DNA from: a virus
DNA: 39,650 nucleotides
IMG/VR virus record: IMGVR_UViG_3300036466_000025
Span: 1 to 39,650 of that record
Reading direction: 5' to 3' (one strand)
Translations under genes and position numbers: made by a program
Shown: one piece after another, positions 14,189 to 20,589 of the stretch
Layout: each line of letters begins with the position of its first letter
How positions within the stretch are numbered: the stretch's first letter is position 1
Notes under the pieces: model-generated
Seen by the model: the letters and a program-made list of their open reading frames with translations, nothing else
Database searches by the model: none
What the model was told of the DNA's origin: nothing

Positions 14189-15067
14189 ATGCAGCCACTA
14201 ATCGATGCGGATATTTTGTTATACGAAATTGGTAGCATTGGTCAGTACATTGACGAAGAATCGGGTGAGATTGTCACCCGTGACTTCGACTTTGTTGCTT
14301 ACCATTTAGACCAAAAGGTTAAAGAAATCTGTGGAATGGTGTGGGCCACTGAGCCACCTATCTTATTCCTTACAAACAACTGGAGAATCCACAAGAAGGA
14401 AAACCGCCAGCGTAAGCGGGAAGGTAAGGAAGAAAAGGAATTCGTTCCTAACTTCCGTGAGAAGGTAGCCAAGGCTAAGAAGTATAAGGGCACACGCCTA
14501 CCAGAGAAACCATTCCATTACGACAACTTGATTGCGTATATGCGGGGCAATTATGACGTACGTATTGCCGAGGGATATGAGGCTGACGACCTCATCTGTA
14601 TTGAACAGTATTCCCGACTCGATAAACTTGACACCATCATCTGCACTAGGGATAAAGATTTACGAATCTGTCCGGGAATGCATTTCGGATGGGAGTGTGG
14701 TAAACAGCGTCAGTTTGGACCAAAACGGGTCAGTGAGGTTGGAGAAATACACCTTGTCGGAAATAAGACTAAGAGCATAAAAGGCGAAGGCCTAAAGTTC
14801 TTCTATTCCCAGATGATTACTGGGGACAGTGTGGATAACATCCCAGGATTACCTAAAGGTGGACCTGTGATGGCTGACAAACTGCTGGCTGATTGTGAAA
14901 CAGAGGAACAAATGTTCCTTCGTGTATCAGCCGCATATAAGAATAAGCTTGGTGATGAATGGCGTCCATACTTCCAAGAACAAGCGAACCTCCTGTGGAT
15001 GTGTCGTGAGTTTGAAGAGGATGGTACCACGCCTAAGCGCTATGTAATGTTTGACGAGAGAGGTTAA
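14189..15067 (+). CDS. 5'-3' exonuclease (FEN / T7 gp6-type)
   Basis: The 292-residue protein carries the metal-binding acidic residues of the 5'-3' exonuclease / flap endonuclease family: DADILLYE (6-13), GYEADDLI (129-136), TRDKDL (153-158) and TGDSVDNIPGLPKGG (211-225, with the helix-hairpin-helix start that grips the DNA backbone). In T7 the equivalent gp6 degrades host DNA for nucleotides, removes RNA primers and helps recombination. The middle KENRQRKREGKEEKEF segment (about 70-85) fits the flexible arch that threads the 5' end. It is cotranscribed with the 24-residue peptide and HNH nuclease. Confidence 0.92.
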   Translation: MQPLIDADILLYEIGSIGQYIDEESGEIVTRDFDFVAYHLDQKVKEICGMVWATEPPILFLTNNWRIHKKENRQRKREGKEEKEFVPNFREKVAKAKKYKGTRLPEKPFHYDNLIAYMRGNYDVRIAEGYEADDLICIEQYSRLDKLDTIICTRDKDLRICPGMHFGWECGKQRQFGPKRVSEVGEIHLVGNKTKSIKGEGLKFFYSQMITGDSVDNIPGLPKGGPVMADKLLADCETEEQMFLRVSAAYKNKLGDEWRPYFQEQANLLWMCREFEEDGTTPKRYVMFDERG

Positions 15068-15069
15068 TT

Positions 15070-15144
15070 ATGAATGACAACAGTGGATTTATATTGGTGT
15101 TCTTTATGTGTTTCATAGCTAGTTTGTTATTACTTGGGGTGTAA
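15070..15144 (+). CDS. Tiny membrane peptide (24 aa)
   Basis: ATG 15070 lies 2 bases after the exonuclease stop, with GAGAGG upstream, and the frame ends at TAA 15142-15144, exactly before the next ATG. The 24-residue product (MNDNSGFILV then FFMCFIASLLLLGV) has a five-residue polar head and one hydrophobic helix. It is similar in kind to the 46- and 17-residue membrane peptides elsewhere in this arm. Its perfect fit between two genes, with no overlap and no gap, argues for translation. Confidence 0.55.
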   Translation: MNDNSGFILVFFMCFIASLLLLGV

Positions 15145-15561
15145 ATGGCAGGACGTAGAGGTGGCGAGAAGACTCGCTGTTCAGGTGCTTGGACGGAAGC
15201 TAAATTCCGCTCATTCGTAAAAGGTAATTTACGAAGAGCCACAATGAAGTGGGCACCAATTCAGCAATGTCTTGCAGCAGCTCGTGAGGAGCGTGGCAAG
15301 TATCGTTGTGCTGGATGTGGGGAATTGGTTCCAGCTACTGTTAAAGTTGGGCGTCTTCGTAAGAAGAACGTTCATGTTGACCATATACAACCTATTGTAG
15401 ACCCAAATGTTGGGTGGGTTAGCTGGGACAGTACGATTGACAGGATGTTCTGTGAGTTGGATAACTTGCAAGTGTTGTGTACATCATGTCATGACATCAA
15501 AACACAAGAAGAAAAAGAAATGGCTAAGGCCAGAAGAAATGCGGAGAAAGATTATGAGTGA
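15145..15561 (+). CDS. HNH nuclease with zinc-binding cysteines
   Basis: The 138-residue protein has a basic N-terminus and a zinc-bound HNH core: CAGC (55-58), HVDHIQPIVDP (77-87) and DNLQVLCTSCHDIKT (106-120). The spacing of the two CxxC pairs around the HVDH is the usual phage HNH/endonuclease VII-like layout. It sits right after the exonuclease, where T7 has its endonuclease I, so it may process recombination or replication intermediates rather than act as a homing enzyme. That is inference from position. The start follows the 24-residue peptide's stop without a gap. Confidence 0.83.
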   Translation: MAGRRGGEKTRCSGAWTEAKFRSFVKGNLRRATMKWAPIQQCLAAAREERGKYRCAGCGELVPATVKVGRLRKKNVHVDHIQPIVDPNVGWVSWDSTIDRMFCELDNLQVLCTSCHDIKTQEEKEMAKARRNAEKDYE

Positions 15562-15793
15562 TAGTTACAAGGGGTATAACCTGCACAATGACGTCGAAGA
15601 CCCTGCACTGCGTGCTTGGAATCGGTGTCAGACCGCAATCAACATCCGCAACGACCAAGGCTTAGGAATGGCTGAGGTGTATATTGGTAAGGTTGACTCT
15701 GTTGGTCAACTACAAATGAAGACAGTCTTTCAGGCTATTGCCTTGAAAGGTGAAGATTATGTTCGTCGCAGTGTATTTAAAGGAGCAATCTAA
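15554..15793 (+). CDS. Small hypothetical protein (79 aa)
   Basis: I start at ATG 15554 (GGAGAAAG site just upstream); the frame extends further back only through the HNH gene. The 79-residue product begins MSDSYKGYNLHNDVEDPALRA and continues with an Arg/Asn helix (WNRCQTAINIRNDQG) and a C-terminal half rich in hydrophobic and basic residues. It overlaps the HNH gene by 8 bases and shares one base with the DUF3310 gene (TAATG). I recognise no domain; repeated co-location of such small proteins with DUF3310 is plausible but unchecked. Confidence 0.7.
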   Translation: MSDSYKGYNLHNDVEDPALRAWNRCQTAINIRNDQGLGMAEVYIGKVDSVGQLQMKTVFQAIALKGEDYVRRSVFKGAI

Positions 15794-16200
15794 TGGCAGC
15801 TATTGAACAACAAGTTGGTGGTGATCACTACAAGGGCATGACTTATCAACCTTTTGAATTTGCTATGGACGTAGGGGGTACACCAGCTATCTGTAAGGTG
15901 GCTAAGTATCTCACTCGTGTGAAAGGTGACCGCCTTGAGAACCTACGTAAGGCCTACCACTGTATTCAGTTGGAGCAGGAATACCTTGCCTCCCCTAAAG
16001 GGAAAGAGCTGTACATGGGGGCCACAGAGCCGTGTGAGCTTGACGATATTGACAAAGCGTTCATCAAGAAGTTCTGTGGCCAGTTCCAACAAGGGGCTGT
16101 GTACAAAACAGTTCTCGAATGTACGCTTAGCAATAAGCATTCCAAGGCTATGGAGAACCTCACTAAGTTCGTTAAATATATGCGCTGGGAGTATATCTAA
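15793..16200 (+). CDS. DUF3310 (SaV-like) protein
   Basis: The 135-residue product opens with the DUF3310 signature: QQVGGDHYKGMTYQPFEFA, AICKVAKYLTR and a LENLRKAYHCIQL helix. This small helical family is widespread in phages and often lies among replication and nucleotide genes, but its biochemistry is not settled. The start shares one base with the previous stop and has an AAAGGAG site. The C-terminal half (about 75-135) is not part of the core motif and ends in a basic helix (KFVKYMRWEYI). Confidence 0.85.
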   Translation: MAAIEQQVGGDHYKGMTYQPFEFAMDVGGTPAICKVAKYLTRVKGDRLENLRKAYHCIQLEQEYLASPKGKELYMGATEPCELDDIDKAFIKKFCGQFQQGAVYKTVLECTLSNKHSKAMENLTKFVKYMRWEYI

Positions 16201-16202
16201 CT

Positions 16203-16373
16203 ATGATGAAAGACACTAACCTCTTTGGGGAGGAGCCAATAATTCGTAAGGTGAGAGGTAAGTATGTGCTGTTCACTGCTGATGGTAAGCGTCGGCTTGG
16301 TACACACAATACACGTAAAGAAGCCTTGGCTCAGGAACGAGCTGTACAAGCTAGTAAACACAAAAAAGGGTAA
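16203..16373 (+). CDS. Small basic hypothetical protein (56 aa)
   Basis: ATG 16203 starts a 56-codon frame ending at TAA 16371-16373. The product is strongly basic: KVRGKYVLFTADGKRRLGTH then NTRKEALAQERAVQASKHKKG. The pattern of two short strands followed by one helix (a GK-R-LG-x-x turn, then TRKEAL) resembles the small modules that contact nucleic acids in phage proteins, but I cannot name it. It lies 2 bases after the DUF3310 stop and 3 bases before the next ATG. Confidence 0.6.
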   Translation: MMKDTNLFGEEPIIRKVRGKYVLFTADGKRRLGTHNTRKEALAQERAVQASKHKKG

Positions 16374-16376
16374 GTG

Positions 16377-16952
16377 ATGACATCAGTATATATTGCCGGG
16401 CACATGCTTGATAAAGGCGCGCAGCTATTGCGCGCTAAGGAGCGTGATGACATTAAGGAACTGGGCTATGAAATTTACAACCCAGCGGACAACAAGGACA
16501 TCAATAATAAAGCAACAGCTATCCCCGAGGGCTTGGCTGAGCGTATTGTACTTGCTGACACTGCTGCTCTATGTAACGCTGATGTGGTTGTGGTTGAGCC
16601 TCAACCGTATGCATTGGGAACACATATTGAGCTTGGTCAGCTCCTAGGCATGAAGGACTTGGCCAATGAAATCCTAGAGATTATTGACCGTGGTGATTGG
16701 GATGAATGTGATCCTTACGAGCTGCTCTGTGCTATTATGGAGAGATGCGGGCGTGTTCGTGCCACCAGAGTTTATCCCCATATGGAAGACATCCGAAGGG
16801 AAACAACACACCCAGAGGCCGGAGACAGACGCTCATGGGCAGTCAATCAATACGTCTACGGGGCATGTCTTAAACTGACAGATGGCCGTGGTTTCTATGA
16901 TTGGGAGGAGATATTGGATGAATTACACAAAGAGAAGGACTTGGAATGGTGA
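16377..16952 (+). CDS. Nucleoside 2-deoxyribosyltransferase-like protein
   Basis: The 191-residue protein starts at ATG 16377, with an AAGGG site upstream. The N-terminal 95 residues follow the nucleoside 2-deoxyribosyltransferase fold: VYIAGHM (4-10), an Asp near the middle (Asp61), ADVVVVEP (68-75) and GTHIELGQLLG (81-91), whose Glu85 is the expected nucleophile. Members swap bases between deoxyribonucleosides or hydrolyse nucleotides. The last 95 residues form a separate charged helical domain I do not recognise. Located just before the anaerobic reductase genes, it fits a nucleotide-supply role. The exact reaction cannot be told from these motifs. Confidence 0.75.
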   Translation: MTSVYIAGHMLDKGAQLLRAKERDDIKELGYEIYNPADNKDINNKATAIPEGLAERIVLADTAALCNADVVVVEPQPYALGTHIELGQLLGMKDLANEILEIIDRGDWDECDPYELLCAIMERCGRVRATRVYPHMEDIRRETTHPEAGDRRSWAVNQYVYGACLKLTDGRGFYDWEEILDELHKEKDLEW

Positions 16953-16961
16953 GGAAGGGGA

Positions 16962-17093
16962 ATGATAGAACAAGTTGAGTGGGCGTTGATGAAAGCCCAA
17001 GACTCCATTAATAACTATGATGCTGAGTCAACTAAGCACTACCTAGCCATGGCGCGTCTGTGGCTTGGTCATATGAAGAGGAGCAACAAGTGA
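16962..17093 (+). CDS. Small hypothetical protein (43 aa)
   Basis: ATG 16962 follows GAGGAAGGGG at 16951-16960 and opens a 43-codon frame ending at TGA 17091-17093. The product is a predicted two-helix peptide (MIEQVEWALMKAQDSINNY then AESTKHYLAMARLWLGHMKR) with a basic end. Its stop overlaps the GTG start of nrdD (GTGA), suggesting translational coupling with the reductase. It could be a small partner of NrdD or just a coupling leader. Confidence 0.55.
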   Translation: MIEQVEWALMKAQDSINNYDAESTKHYLAMARLWLGHMKRSNK

Positions 17094-18940
17094 GTAGTGT
17101 GTTTGAGACGGTGCTGGGTATTGTAAACCGCACAGCAGACAAAGAGCTGCTACACAACAACGCTAACAAAGCCAGTGAGCGCATCCCAGTGATGAGGGAT
17201 ATGGTGGCTGGTGAAGTGGCAAAACATATTGCATTAGACACCCTCTTGCCAAAGGAAGTGGCAGAGGCACACAAGTCTGGAGATATTCACTATCACGACT
17301 TAGACTATGCACCTATGTTTCCTATGTTTAACTGCATGTTGATAGACATTAAGGGGATGCTTGAAAATGGATTCAATATGGGCAACGCTGAGATTGAGAC
17401 TCCCAAGTCTATTTCCACTGCCTGTGCAATTACAGCACAAATTATTGCTCAAGTTGCTTCGCACATCTATGGCGGAAACACAATCAACCGAATCGACGAA
17501 GCGCTTGCACCATACGTCAGGAAGTCGTATGACAAGCACCACAGGACGGGCAGACTATGGCTCAAGGATGAGGCCAAGGCATCAGTCTATGCGACGAAAA
17601 TGACAGAGAAGGAGGTGTATGATGCCTTCCAAGCCCTGGAGTATGAGGTCAACACGCTTCATACGGCTAATGGCCAGACACCGTTTACTACTTTCGGTTT
17701 CGGTCTCGGTACCAGTTGGGAAGAACGACTCATCCAGCAATCAATACTACGAGTACGACTTGCTGGCTTGGGCAAAGCCAAGCGCACTGCGGTCTTTCCT
17801 AAGTTGGTTTTCACCATCAAGAAAGGCGTAAACTTCCATAAGGATGATATTAACTATGACATTAAGCAACTCGCTCTGGAATGCGCTTCGAAACGCATGT
17901 ACCCAGACATCCTCAATTATGACAAACTGGTTGAAGTCACAGGGGGATTTAAAAACCCGATGGGTTGTAGAAGCTTCCTTGGCGAGTATGCTGACGCTAC
18001 TCACGACGGTCGTAATAACCTTGGCGTTGTTTCTATTAACCTGCCTCGCCTTGCTATCCGTTCCGGTGGCGATACTGGCAGACTTTATGGACTACTTGAA
18101 GAGAACCTAGGCCTATGCTACCAAGCCCTTTTAACACGCATCGAAGCCCTCAGCAAAGTAAAAGCAGAAGTGGCACCAATCCTGTACGTAGAAGGCGCTT
18201 GTGGCGTAAGGTTAAAGCCAGATGACTACATTGCCCCCATCTTCAAGAATGGACGGGCATCTATCAGCCTAGGTTACATTGGCCTACATGAGATGGCTAA
18301 TGCCATGTACCCAGACGCGCCACACACATTTGAGTCTCAAGATAAGCAAGACCTCATAGAGGGCGTCATGCACATTCTAAGAGACTCTGTGCATAAATGG
18401 AGGGATGATACTGGTTACGGATTTTCTCTCTACTCCACGCCATCTGAGAGCCTCTGTGACCGATTCTGTCGCTTAGATAGACAACAGTTTGGAGAGGTGG
18501 CCGGGGTAACTGACAAAGGGTATTACACCAACAGCTTCCACTTAGATGTATTGAAGAAGGTGACACCAACTGAGAAGATAGATTTCGAGGCTAAGTATCC
18601 CTACTTCGCAACTGGTGGCTTTATTTCTTATGTTGAGTTCCCTAACATGAGAAACAATCTGAAAGGACTTGAATATGTTTGGGACTACACGTACGACAAG
18701 CTTCCCTACTTCGGAACTAATACGCCAGTTGACTATTGCGGAGAATGCGATTTTGCTGGCGAAGCGAAGGCTACTCCAGCCGGGTTTCAGTGCCCAAATT
18801 GCGGAAACAGAGATCCAGAAACTTTATCCGTTACTCGTCGAGTGTGTGGATACCTTGGAGCACCTAACGCAAGGCCCTATATTGAAGGGAAACAAATAGA
18901 AGTGATGTCCCGTGTGAAACATGAGGGATGTGGATGTTGA
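17090..18940 (+). CDS. nrdD: Anaerobic ribonucleoside-triphosphate reductase (T4-like NrdD)
   Basis: I start at GTG 17090 because GAAGAGGAG lies 6 bases upstream and the codon overlaps the previous stop; the longer GTG 17060 is less likely. The 616-residue enzyme is a class III reductase, turning ribonucleoside triphosphates into deoxy forms by glycyl radical chemistry without oxygen. Visible: NCMLIDIKG (Cys82), MGCRSF (Cys293), the zinc site Cys550, 553, 568 and 571, and the radical loop RRVCGYLG (Gly587). Length and motifs follow T4 NrdD closely, offset by about 7 at the C-terminus. As in T4 there is no N-terminal ATP cone, so overall activity control by ATP/dATP may be absent. It acts with NrdG encoded downstream. 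Confidence 0.96.
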   Translation: MSSVFETVLGIVNRTADKELLHNNANKASERIPVMRDMVAGEVAKHIALDTLLPKEVAEAHKSGDIHYHDLDYAPMFPMFNCMLIDIKGMLENGFNMGNAEIETPKSISTACAITAQIIAQVASHIYGGNTINRIDEALAPYVRKSYDKHHRTGRLWLKDEAKASVYATKMTEKEVYDAFQALEYEVNTLHTANGQTPFTTFGFGLGTSWEERLIQQSILRVRLAGLGKAKRTAVFPKLVFTIKKGVNFHKDDINYDIKQLALECASKRMYPDILNYDKLVEVTGGFKNPMGCRSFLGEYADATHDGRNNLGVVSINLPRLAIRSGGDTGRLYGLLEENLGLCYQALLTRIEALSKVKAEVAPILYVEGACGVRLKPDDYIAPIFKNGRASISLGYIGLHEMANAMYPDAPHTFESQDKQDLIEGVMHILRDSVHKWRDDTGYGFSLYSTPSESLCDRFCRLDRQQFGEVAGVTDKGYYTNSFHLDVLKKVTPTEKIDFEAKYPYFATGGFISYVEFPNMRNNLKGLEYVWDYTYDKLPYFGTNTPVDYCGECDFAGEAKATPAGFQCPNCGNRDPETLSVTRRVCGYLGAPNARPYIEGKQIEVMSRVKHEGCGC

Positions 18941-18987
18941 TAGGGGGTTTTGCCCTTCTCATCATAATTGTTATTGGGAGTGTTTAA
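18934..18987 (+). CDS. Possible 17-aa hydrophobic microprotein between nrdD and nrdG
   Basis: ATG 18934 has a GAGGG site (18923-18927) with 6-base spacing and opens MLIGGFALLIIIVIGSV, 17 residues that are almost all hydrophobic, ending at TAA 18985-18987. The stop shares one base with the nrdG ATG (TAATG), and the start lies inside the nrdD stop region. It may be a translated membrane peptide or simply a coupling device that brings ribosomes to nrdG. The good ribosome site and exact overlap favour translation; size makes proof impossible from sequence. Confidence 0.4.
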   Translation: MLIGGFALLIIIVIGSV

Positions 18988-19439
18988 TGAACTACTTGGC
19001 ATACTACAAAGAAGATTATATGAATGGAGAAGGGAGGAGAGTTGTACTATTCGTATCAGGCTGCTCTCACGGATGTAAGGGCTGTCACAATGCTGCAAGC
19101 TGGGATGCTGATGCAGGTCTTCCAGTAGATGCCGAGTTAGTTGACCGCATTCTAAACGATTTAAAAGAAGCTGACGGCTTTACTATCACTGGAGGGGACC
19201 CACTATACCCTGCAAATAGAACGCCCGTTAGAGAGCTTCTCTATCGCATTAAAAAGAAATATCCTGACAAGGATGTTTGGATGTGGACTGGATACAAATA
19301 CGAAGACGTTAAGGACGTCGCTGCCCTTAAGTTTGTTGATGTGCTGATTGATGGGAAATATGAAAAGGATTTGCCACCAGCACCTTGGCGTGGAAGTGAC
19401 AATCAAAGAATAATCAAATTGGAGAGACAACATGACTGA
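18987..19439 (+). CDS. nrdG: Anaerobic ribonucleotide reductase activase (NrdG)
   Basis: The 150-residue protein is the radical SAM activase that makes the glycyl radical on NrdD. It has the cluster motif CSHGCKGC (Cys26, 30, 33), preceded by VVLFVSG and followed by HNAASW, and the SAM-contacting TITGGDPLYP near residues 70-80. Length matches T4 NrdG (156). I start at ATG 18987, where a GGAG site lies 7 bases upstream; the frame open further upstream overlaps nrdD and lacks family similarity. All three cluster cysteines are present, so it should be active, under low oxygen. Confidence 0.95.
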   Translation: MNYLAYYKEDYMNGEGRRVVLFVSGCSHGCKGCHNAASWDADAGLPVDAELVDRILNDLKEADGFTITGGDPLYPANRTPVRELLYRIKKKYPDKDVWMWTGYKYEDVKDVAALKFVDVLIDGKYEKDLPPAPWRGSDNQRIIKLERQHD

Positions 19440-19677
19440 ATTAGAACTGCTGCGGGCCTATGTGAAAGGTAAGCACTTAGTCCACCCAAAGAACCCAGAT
19501 AAGAGATACCGCATGATGTATGTCGCATCAATGCATGACAAAACTGGAGAATGGGTTGACGCCATGGTGTACGCAGAGAATGGGGCAGGTGGCCCAACTT
19601 ACGTAAGGTCTGTGCATGAGTTCCAGAACTTCACTGCTGCAGATCCTGTTAACCTTAACCCTTACGAACCATTCTAA
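19432..19677 (+). CDS. Small hypothetical protein (81 aa), last gene of plus arm
   Basis: The 81-residue product starts 8 bases inside the end of nrdG, with a GGAGAG site. It has a short N-terminal helix (MTELELLRAYVKG), then strands (KRYRMMYVASMHD, WVDAMVYAENG, TYVRSVHEFQNF). The order resembles DUF1653-like small proteins (YR..., VYR..., WVRP..F), but the match is loose and I do not assign it. Its stop is 8 bases before the terminator that closes the plus-strand arm. Confidence 0.68.
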   Translation: MTELELLRAYVKGKHLVHPKNPDKRYRMMYVASMHDKTGEWVDAMVYAENGAGGPTYVRSVHEFQNFTAADPVNLNPYEPF

Positions 19678-19685
19678 AAAGAACT

Positions 19686-19710
19686 GGGGGCGCAATGCCC
19701 CCTTTTTCTT
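19686..19710. terminator. Bidirectional terminator between converging arms
   Basis: GGGGGC and GCCCCC (19686-19691, 19697-19702) form a perfect GC stem around GCAAT, followed on the plus strand by TTTTTCTT. On the minus strand the stem is followed by AGTTCTTTTT, so it can also stop leftward transcription from the structural genes. It lies exactly where plus- and minus-strand genes meet. Confidence 0.85.
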
Positions 19711-19840
19711 ATTTCACCTTCTTCACTTTCTTCACATCCCCGCCCCTCTTCTTAGGCTGTTCAGCCTTTCCATTCTTCTTCGCCCTCTCTACAGGCACCT
19801 TCTTATTAGGTGTTTTTGTTGGTTGCTTCTTAACCGGCAC
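19709..19840 (-). CDS. Lys-rich small basic protein (43 aa)
   Basis: On the minus strand GTG at 19838-19840 opens a 43-codon frame ending at TAA (19709-19711), next to the terminator. The product is extremely basic, with about one third Lys (MPVKKQPTKTPNKKVPV, then KKRGGDVKKVKKVK), like histone H1-type tails. It overlaps the end of the coiled-coil protein gene by 11 bases, and AAGGA lies about 8 bases upstream of the GTG. It could bind nucleic acid or acidic membrane. The composition is not forced by the opposite strand, which supports a real gene, but it is short. Confidence 0.55.
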   Translation of the reverse strand: MPVKKQPTKTPNKKVPVERAKKNGKAEQPKKRGGDVKKVKKVK

Positions 19841-20201
19841 CCCTCTTTTCCTTTAGAGCTTTCTGCTCGACACTTAATTGAATTAAAAAGTTGTTAGTCT
19901 TACGCAGCTCAGTTGCTAATGCGTCAAACGATGTTGCTAGCTTTTCCTGTGTACGTTCAGAGTATTCCATCTGAGTCTTAAGCCTAGTATTGTCGTCCCT
20001 GTTCTTATCAACTTGCTGCTGTAAGTAAGATTGATATGACTCCATTTCGACAAACTTGGAATCATATTGTTTGAAGTTGCCCTCAACTTGGGTTGATACC
20101 ACCGCAATCTTATTGGATAACCCAATATATAGACCTGCGGCGGAACCAAGAAATAGCAGGGTGGCTATAATAGCATTCACCCATTCCGGAGCCTTCCCCA
20201 T
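19830..20201 (-). CDS. Membrane-anchored coiled-coil protein (123 aa)
   Basis: The 123-residue product has one N-terminal membrane helix (about 9-30, VNAIIATLLFLGSAAGLYIG), followed by a long polar helical region with heptad-like spacing (about 40-115). This matches a type II or N-in anchored coiled-coil protein, as in inner-membrane spanin Rz, but also some phage holin-like or virion proteins. AAGGAGGAAGG lies just upstream of the ATG. It is next to a lipoprotein candidate, which would fit an Rz/Rz1-like pair. No endolysin is adjacent, so the lysis assignment stays tentative. Confidence 0.65.
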   Translation of the reverse strand: MGKAPEWVNAIIATLLFLGSAAGLYIGLSNKIAVVSTQVEGNFKQYDSKFVEMESYQSYLQQQVDKNRDDNTRLKTQMEYSERTQEKLATSFDALATELRKTNNFLIQLSVEQKALKEKRGAG

Positions 20202-20256
20202 CCTTCCTCCTTATGGTGTAGCGCCACGGCTCCTAAGAGCTGTCCCTCTAGTATCA

Positions 20257-20589
20257 TCAATTACTCTCATTCTTACTCACCCATGGCAGAAGTTTAAGGA
20301 AACCTTTCCAGATTTCGCTAGGGGAAGGGAGAAGCCAGCCTAAGATAAGAAGCAACATGAAGAAGACCGGCACTTGGTCAACCCTCTCGATTGTTTGAAC
20401 GTTGTACTTGTCCGTGCTGCCAATCCTTGTATTCACCTGCACTTCTTCATTCTTCTGACCTACGGTCAACTCTGTGTCAATCCCACCTGATGCCGCACTC
20501 CCCACAGCAGCAGCCCCCATTGCACCCAATGAGGAACAGCCGCCTACAGGAAGCAGAAACAGGAGGAAAGCAAATAACCACTTACTCAT
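20257..20589 (-). CDS. Lipoprotein with C-terminal membrane segment (possible u-spanin)
   Basis: The 110-residue protein begins with a signal peptide and lipobox-like PVGGC (Cys18), followed by a Gly/Ala-rich and polar periplasmic part (about 20-70), then one hydrophobic helix (about 73-88, VPVFFMLLLILGWLL) and a short basic tail. An outer-membrane lipid anchor plus an inner-membrane C-terminal helix is the layout of unimolecular spanins such as T1 gp11, which join the two membranes at lysis. The periplasmic part here is short for that. Other readings are a virion-associated or host membrane lipoprotein. The start overlaps the previous gene by 8 bases. Confidence 0.68.
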   Translation of the reverse strand: MSKWLFAFLLFLLPVGGCSSLGAMGAAAVGSAASGGIDTELTVGQKNEEVQVNTRIGSTDKYNVQTIERVDQVPVFFMLLLILGWLLPSPSEIWKGFLKLLPWVSKNESN

